From assembly GCA_017466455.1 (NCBI GenBank), contig JAFTUD010000042.1, positions 1-14,452 of the forward strand: a stretch of 14,452 bases of DNA, read 5' to 3'. The notes under the pieces are model-generated. The model saw only the letters and a program-made list of their open reading frames with translations, was not told the origin of the DNA and made no database searches. Source of the DNA: Clostridia bacterium. GTDB lineage: Bacteria > Bacillota_A > Clostridia > Oscillospirales > CAG-272. The translations under genes and the position numbers were made by a program. Positions within the stretch are counted from its first letter, which is position 1. Each line of letters opens with the position of its first letter. Shown here piece after piece: positions 11,102-14,452 of the stretch.

Positions 11102-12226
11102 ATGTCCGATTTTTTGATTGAAGACGGAGTGCTGGTGAGCTACACGGGAGAGAGCGAGCATGTCGTTATCCCAAGCGAGGTAAGGGTCATCGGAGAGGAC
11201 GCGTTTTACTTCAATCTTTCGCTAAAGAGCGTAAGGATTGAGGGTGAGCTTGATGCCATAGAGCGAAATGCCTTTTATTCATGTAACGATCTTGAGCGAG
11301 TAGAGGCGCTTTTCGGCATTGGCGAAATCGGTTATGGCGCATTCGGCATGTGCCTGAACCTTCGTAGCGTGTCCGTAAAGGGCGGGGTCGGATACATTGA
11401 GGACGGTGCGTTCTTTGAAACGATAGCTCTTGAGGAGCTTGAAATTCTCGGAGAGGAAACAAATTATAAGACCGTAAACGGCGGAGTGTATACCGCCGAC
11501 GGTAAAATGCTCGTTTTTTACCCCTCGGCAAGGCAAGGCGCAGAGGTTGAGATTGCATACGGAACGGAGATTATCGGCATTGATGTCTTTGCGAGCAATG
11601 ACAAAATAAAATCGCTCAAAATTCCGCTGACGGTAAGGAAAATTTGCGACGGCGCGTTTTTTGGAATGAGTGGACTAAAATCGCTTGAAATCCCCGAGGG
11701 AGTGTGCGAATTTGAGCAAAGAGCATTGCTTTTTCTCTCGCTCGATACAATAAGCGTCAGCGAAAATAATCAGCATTTTAAGACAGTAGACGGCGCGCTT
11801 TACTCAAAGGACCAAAAAACGCTTGTGCTTTACCCCACGGCAAGGGGCGATAGCGAGGTCGTAATTGCCGATGGCACAGAGGAAATTGCCTGCGGTGCGC
11901 TTACAGGTGTTGATACCGTTAAAAGCATAAAAATTCCAAGTAGCGTGCGTGTCATCAGAGAAAGATCGTTTACGGAGCTAAGAGGGCTACCGTTTATTGA
12001 AATCCCCGAGGGAGTGTGCGAAATTGAGGAAAGGGCGTTTAGCGCGTGTACCTCTCTTGAGGGCGTGCTTCTTCCAAGCACGGTGACAAAAATTGATATG
12101 GAAGCGTTTTATAACTGCGCCGACCCGTTTGTAATCTTCGGCAAAAAGGGAACATATGCCGAGAGGTACGCAAAGGCGCTTAAAAAGCACGACAGAAGCA
12201 TACGAGTTGTATTTGAAGCAATATAA
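11102..12226 (+). CDS. BspA/LRR_5-type leucine-rich repeat protein, no signal peptide
   Basis: 374 residues made of leucine-rich repeats of the LRR_5 type: units such as VVIPSEVRVIGEDAFYFN, IPEGVCEFEQRALLFL, IPSSVRVIRERSFTEL and LPSTVTKIDMEAFYNC, each with I-P/xx-V-I-x-AF. Between them sit two related interruption modules, NGGVYTADGKMLVFYPSARQ (about 127-146) and DGALYSKDQKTLVLYPTARGD (about 232-252), followed by a similar VEIAYGTEIIGIDVF or VVIADGTEEIACGAL. Proteins of this family are often secreted or cell-wall bound, but this one starts without a signal peptide, transmembrane helix or wall anchor, so it is predicted cytoplasmic. It is co-transcribed with the HAD gene. Possible roles are protein binding; I do not infer more. 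Confidence 0.85.
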   Translation: MSDFLIEDGVLVSYTGESEHVVIPSEVRVIGEDAFYFNLSLKSVRIEGELDAIERNAFYSCNDLERVEALFGIGEIGYGAFGMCLNLRSVSVKGGVGYIEDGAFFETIALEELEILGEETNYKTVNGGVYTADGKMLVFYPSARQGAEVEIAYGTEIIGIDVFASNDKIKSLKIPLTVRKICDGAFFGMSGLKSLEIPEGVCEFEQRALLFLSLDTISVSENNQHFKTVDGALYSKDQKTLVLYPTARGDSEVVIADGTEEIACGALTGVDTVKSIKIPSSVRVIRERSFTELRGLPFIEIPEGVCEIEERAFSACTSLEGVLLPSTVTKIDMEAFYNCADPFVIFGKKGTYAERYAKALKKHDRSIRVVFEAI

Positions 12227-12253
12227 AAGGGCTACTAATATAAAAGGGCTACT
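12220..12253. repeat. Perfect 17-bp tandem duplication over the LRR stop codon
   Basis: AATATAAAAGGGCTACT is repeated twice in tandem at 12220-12236 and 12237-12253. The first copy contains the stop TAA (12224-12226). The second copy supplies the left arm of the terminator, so the duplication gives two possible left arms. Confidence 0.85.
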
Positions 12254-12271
12254 CATGGAGTAGCCCTTTTT
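12242..12271 (+). terminator. Rho-independent terminator after LRR gene
   Basis: AAAAGGGCTACTC (12242-12254) and GAGTAGCCCTTTT (12258-12270) form a 13-bp stem with an ATG loop and a T run (to 12271). Confidence 0.92.
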
Positions 12272-12635
12272 GAATGCGGAGTTCGGAATGCGGAATTCGG
12301 AATGAAGAGTATTGATCGGGGAGCGTAGAATAAATTCGCACTAAACGAAGTCGGAGTTCACCCCCCGAGGTACTCGGGCGGAGTGCGGAACGGTGCTATC
12401 GCAAATGCGGAATGCGGATGTGCGTACACCCCAAGAACACGAGCCTTGGCGAAGTGCGATTGGCTGGTGGTAGCCATGCATGCGACCGCAGGGAGTCGCA
12501 GTGAGGAATGGTGCTATCGCAAATGCGGAATTCGGAGTGCGGAATGCGGAATTCGGAATGAAGAAAACTGCTTCGTAGCGTATGGAAACAATTCATACCA
12601 AACGAGGTCGGATATTGCCCGTCGAGGCTCTCGAC
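12272..12635. repeat. Right dispersed-repeat cluster
   Basis: Two diverged copies of the dispersed unit (about 12276-12383 and 12547-12635) flank a middle piece. The motif GCGGAATTCGGAATG is reiterated at 12276-12305 and 12525-12560. Hairpins CCCGAG-GTA-CTCGGG (12364-12378) and GTCGAG-GCT-CTCGAC (12621-12635) mark the unit ends. GGTGCTATCGCAAATGCGGAA is duplicated at 12392-12412 and 12510-12530; between the copies lies TGCGAC/GTCGCA near 12480-12499. The stretch lies between convergent genes and no credible gene fits it; an open frame from 12383 merely translates the repeats. Confidence 0.8.
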
Positions 12636-13375
12636 TAGATGAATTTTTCCTTATATTCGGGGAACATATCGGAAATATCCGTTTCGGACACGACAAAATC
12701 CACATCATTAAGAGTGCAAACGGTGTTAAGATATGGCGCGCCGACCTTTTGCGAGTTTAGGAGCAGGACTGATTTTTTGGAGCATTTCATCATAGCCTTG
12801 GATATTTGATTTTCAGCGATTGAGTTATCGGTTAGCTTGCCATCGGGGGATAGCGAGGAAACGGAGAAAAAGCAAATATCCGCATTAAATTTCCGTATAA
12901 ACTCCTCGGCAAATGTGCCGACATAAGCAAACGAGGTCTTTGACGCCTCACCGCCTGTGACAAATGTCTTTACTCCCGTCTTTGCAAGAACAGATGGCGC
13001 CTTTGAGCTGTTGGTGATAACTATTACCGAGCTTTTTGCGCCTAAAATCTTTAAAAGCTGTAAGCAGGTTGATGAGCCATCAATCATTATTGTATCTCCA
13101 TCATGTATTAGGTCAAGACACTTTTTGGCAATGTTATCCTTTTCTAAGACAAATTCCTTTTCGCGTAGCTCCTGAGGCGTACCCTCCCATTGAGTGCTGT
13201 TAAAAACAGCACCGCCCGTTGTCCTTATAATCTTGCCCGAGTCTGCAAGCGCCTTTAAATCTCTGCGCATTGTTGGCGCACTGACAAAGAGCCTTGCACA
13301 GAGCTCATCAATGCTTGCCTCACGATTTTGACGCAAATAATCGAGTATTATGTTCTCTCTATCCTTGAATGACAT
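12635..13375 (-). CDS. DeoR-family transcriptional regulator
   Basis: 246 residues on the minus strand, from ATG (complement of 13373-13375) to a stop at 12635-12637. This start is chosen because AAAGAGGT lies 6 bases upstream and because MSFKDRENIILDYLRQN is the usual DeoR start; the open frame extends 34 codons further up without a good ribosome site. Domains: winged HTH (SIDELCARLFVSAPTMRRDLKAL, 20-42, then IIRTTGGA), then a DeoRC sensor with MIDGSSTCLQLL, ITNS (phosphate-binding-like), GGEASKTSFAYVGTFAEE, and ICFFSVSSLSPDGKLTD. The usual ADSSK sequence is changed to NSQK. Such proteins sense phosphorylated sugars. It lies divergent to the secreted protein at 13592, and TGCTCAA sites lie between them, so it may repress that gene and itself. 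The stop codon shares its last base with the repeat hairpin at 12621-12635. Confidence 0.9.
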   Translation of the reverse strand: MSFKDRENIILDYLRQNREASIDELCARLFVSAPTMRRDLKALADSGKIIRTTGGAVFNSTQWEGTPQELREKEFVLEKDNIAKKCLDLIHDGDTIMIDGSSTCLQLLKILGAKSSVIVITNSSKAPSVLAKTGVKTFVTGGEASKTSFAYVGTFAEEFIRKFNADICFFSVSSLSPDGKLTDNSIAENQISKAMMKCSKKSVLLLNSQKVGAPYLNTVCTLNDVDFVVSETDISDMFPEYKEKFI

Positions 13376-13429
13376 ATTTGACCTCTTTTTTAGTAATTTG
13401 ATTGAAGCTTGTAAATGAATAATCATAAA

Positions 13430-13436
13430 TTGAGCA
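13430..13436 (-). promoter_or_regulatory. TGCTCAA motif, copy 1 (inverted)
   Basis: TTGAGCA at 13430-13436 reads TGCTCAA on the minus strand, 54 bp upstream of the DeoR start, a fitting place for autoregulation. See the copies at 13471 and 13565. Confidence 0.45.
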
Positions 13437-13460
13437 TTTTGTTCAAAAAATCTTGTAGAG

Positions 13461-13489
13461 TTGACAATTTTGCTCAAATGTATTATAAC
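13461..13489 (+). promoter_or_regulatory. Sigma-A promoter for the secreted protein, with internal TGCTCAA site
   Basis: TTGACA (13461-13466), 17 bp, then TATAAC (13484-13489). TTTTGCTCAAAT (13468-13479) lies between the two boxes, where a bound DeoR-type protein would block RNA polymerase. The transcript start is expected near 13496, leaving a leader of about 96 nt. Confidence 0.65.
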
Positions 13490-13520
13490 ATAAGTGTAGA
13501 GCGAAAATCAAGAAGTGTTT

Positions 13521-13538
13521 CTATTTTTCTAAAAATAG
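13521..13538 (+). other. AT-rich hairpin in the leader
   Basis: CTATTTTT (13521-13528) pairs with AAAAATAG (13531-13538), a perfect 8-bp stem with a 2-nt loop in the leader of the secreted-protein mRNA. It has no T tract after it. Possible operator-like dyad or mRNA structure. Confidence 0.45.
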
Positions 13539-13563
13539 CAAAAGCATAGGGCACTTGATTAAA

Positions 13564-13573
13564 TTGCTCAAAT
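13564..13573 (+). promoter_or_regulatory. TGCTCAA motif, copy 3
   Basis: TTGCTCAAAT at 13564-13573 repeats the site found within the promoter (13468-13479), 19 bp before the start codon. Repeated copies fit multi-site binding by the DeoR protein. Confidence 0.45.
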
Positions 13574-13591
13574 CATTTAGAAGGAGAACGA

Positions 13592-14452
13592 ATGAGAGTG
13601 AAAAAGAGAATTTTTAGCTTTATTTTGGCGTTTGCGCTCGTTTTGGGCGTGTTTCCGCTTTCCGCGCTTGCAGATGAAGGCGAAACGAATACTGAGACTA
13701 CGCCAAAAACCTACGAGGAGTCACTTGCTCCCGTAGAGATTGTAAACGGAGAATACTCGTTTACGATAAACAAGACCGTGTTTGAGGTCGGAGAGGAGAT
13801 TATCGTTTCCGCCTCGGGTCCAAACTCAAAGGATTGGATTGGCGTTTACGATATATGTCAAAATAGTTCCAGCTATTACTATTATGTTGATTCTATGGGT
13901 GACGGTGTGGAGTTTAACGCCAACAAAAACCTTCCAGAGGGCGAGTATGTTATTCGCTTGCAGGCGTCGGACTCGTCAAGCTTTGCCGACTCAAAGGCGA
14001 CTGTAAGAATCAAGGTAGGAAGCCCCGACACGGGAATTAAGGGCGACAGCTCGCTCCTTTCCCTCAATAAGATGGTTTACAAGGTCGGAGAGCCTATTAT
14101 GGTAACGGCATCGTATGTGAATTCGGACACTTGGGTAGGCTTGTATCAATTTGACCAGCACGGAAAAACAGCAAGTGCGTGGGCGTGGGTTGATAACCCA
14201 AACAAGGGTGGTAACGAGGTGAATGCGGGAGACGGCGTTCCCTTCGATATTACAACGGAGCTAAAGTCGGGTTGGAGCCTTAACCCCGGCGAGTATGCGG
14301 TTTATCTCTTTCCACATAGCGCAACGGATGTGGCAAACGCTCTTGCATACACGAGCCTTTTCATTGAGGGTGACTCAGCCGTTTCATATGATTCTATCGT
14401 TCCAAGCGAATCGGGCGGAGATAGCGGAGAAGGTGGCACAGAGGGCGGTGGC
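13592..14452 (+). CDS. Secreted protein with two repeated beta domains, partial
   Basis: The frame is open from ATG 13592 to the window end (287 codons so far). AAGGAG (13581-13586) lies 5 bases before the start. A signal peptide is clear: basic start MRVKKR, hydrophobic FSFILAFALVLGVFPL, and cleavage after SALA at residue 27. Two related domains follow, near residues 50-140 and 150-255. Each opens with K-x-V-(F/Y)-x-VGE-x-I-(I/M)-V(S/T)AS and then a W-(I/V)-G-(V/L)-Y core (DWIGVYD, TWVGLYQ), then ends with a proline/glycine hinge, GEY and hydrophobic strand (EGEYVIRLQA, PGEYAVYLFP). Domains with such DWIGLY motifs are common as N-terminal or accessory units in extracellular enzymes of gut Firmicutes, including phosphoesterases. 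The last residues are a Gly-rich linker (GGDSGEGGTEGGG), so another domain is expected beyond the window. Regulation by the divergent DeoR protein is suggested by shared sites. Confidence 0.88.
   Translation, partial: MRVKKRIFSFILAFALVLGVFPLSALADEGETNTETTPKTYEESLAPVEIVNGEYSFTINKTVFEVGEEIIVSASGPNSKDWIGVYDICQNSSSYYYYVDSMGDGVEFNANKNLPEGEYVIRLQASDSSSFADSKATVRIKVGSPDTGIKGDSSLLSLNKMVYKVGEPIMVTASYVNSDTWVGLYQFDQHGKTASAWAWVDNPNKGGNEVNAGDGVPFDITTELKSGWSLNPGEYAVYLFPHSATDVANALAYTSLFIEGDSAVSYDSIVPSESGGDSGEGGTEGGG

Noticed and set aside
12383..12760. Open frame of 125 codons on the plus strand
   Set aside because: The first part translates repeats and the second is antisense to the DeoR gene; the similarity of its repeat part to the scaffold protein is explained by the shared DNA repeat.
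13376..13477. Longer DeoR start, 34 codons upstream
   Set aside because: There is no good ribosome site at that start, the added residues do not resemble DeoR proteins, and the extension would run through the promoter and operator region.

Overview
The window looks like chromosomal DNA from a member of the Bacillota, class Clostridia, probably an uncultured gut or rumen lineage. The grounds are strong AGGAGG-type ribosome binding sites, sigma-A promoters with TTGACA and TATAAT-like boxes, compact intrinsic terminators, an LRR_5/BspA-type repeat protein and Firmicutes-type siphophage structural genes. I cannot name the genus from the sequence.

Layout. (1) 1-131: the last 31 codons of mnmG (tRNA uridine modification) and its terminator. 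(2) 132-1608: a non-coding stretch with a three-copy AT-rich direct repeat and stacked promoters, then two probable DNA-binding regulators (a 257-residue protein of uncertain family and a 78-residue XRE-type protein), each with its own terminator. (3) 1609-2100: about 490 bp without a credible gene, packed with small hairpins and dispersed repeats. (4) 2089-10250: a tightly spaced, apparently single-transcript, phage-derived operon: TerS-like, large terminase, SPP1-type portal, DUF4355-like scaffold, HK97-fold capsid, three connector or tail-completion proteins, a Dit-like and a Gp37/Tal-like protein, an XhlA-like membrane protein and a two-helix holin-like protein. No major tail tube protein, tape-measure protein, tail chaperone, fibre, endolysin, integrase or replication gene lies in it. 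(5) 10311-12271: a HAD phosphatase and a leucine-rich-repeat protein under their own extended -10 promoter and terminator. (6) 12272-12635: a second repeat-rich stretch. (7) 12635-14452: a DeoR-family repressor on the minus strand, divergent from a secreted two-domain protein that runs off the window; three copies of a TGCTCAA motif lie between or beside them.

Two things stand out. First, the phage module has every part needed to build and fill a head, plus connector and tail-tip proteins, but no tube or ruler. Its reading frames are intact and its junctions are clean start/stop overlaps, so it does not look like a freshly broken prophage. It may be a domesticated particle or a gene-transfer-agent-like locus, or an old remnant under partial selection. 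Second, a repeat family built around a CCCGAG-nnn-CTCGGG hairpin occurs in both intergenic stretches and also, in frame, as a tandem 96-bp (32-residue) repeat in the N-terminus of the scaffold protein. This resembles in principle the Rickettsia palindromic elements that insert in frame into genes. One intergenic copy carries a compensated stem (GTCGAG/CTCGAC), which suggests the fold itself is maintained.
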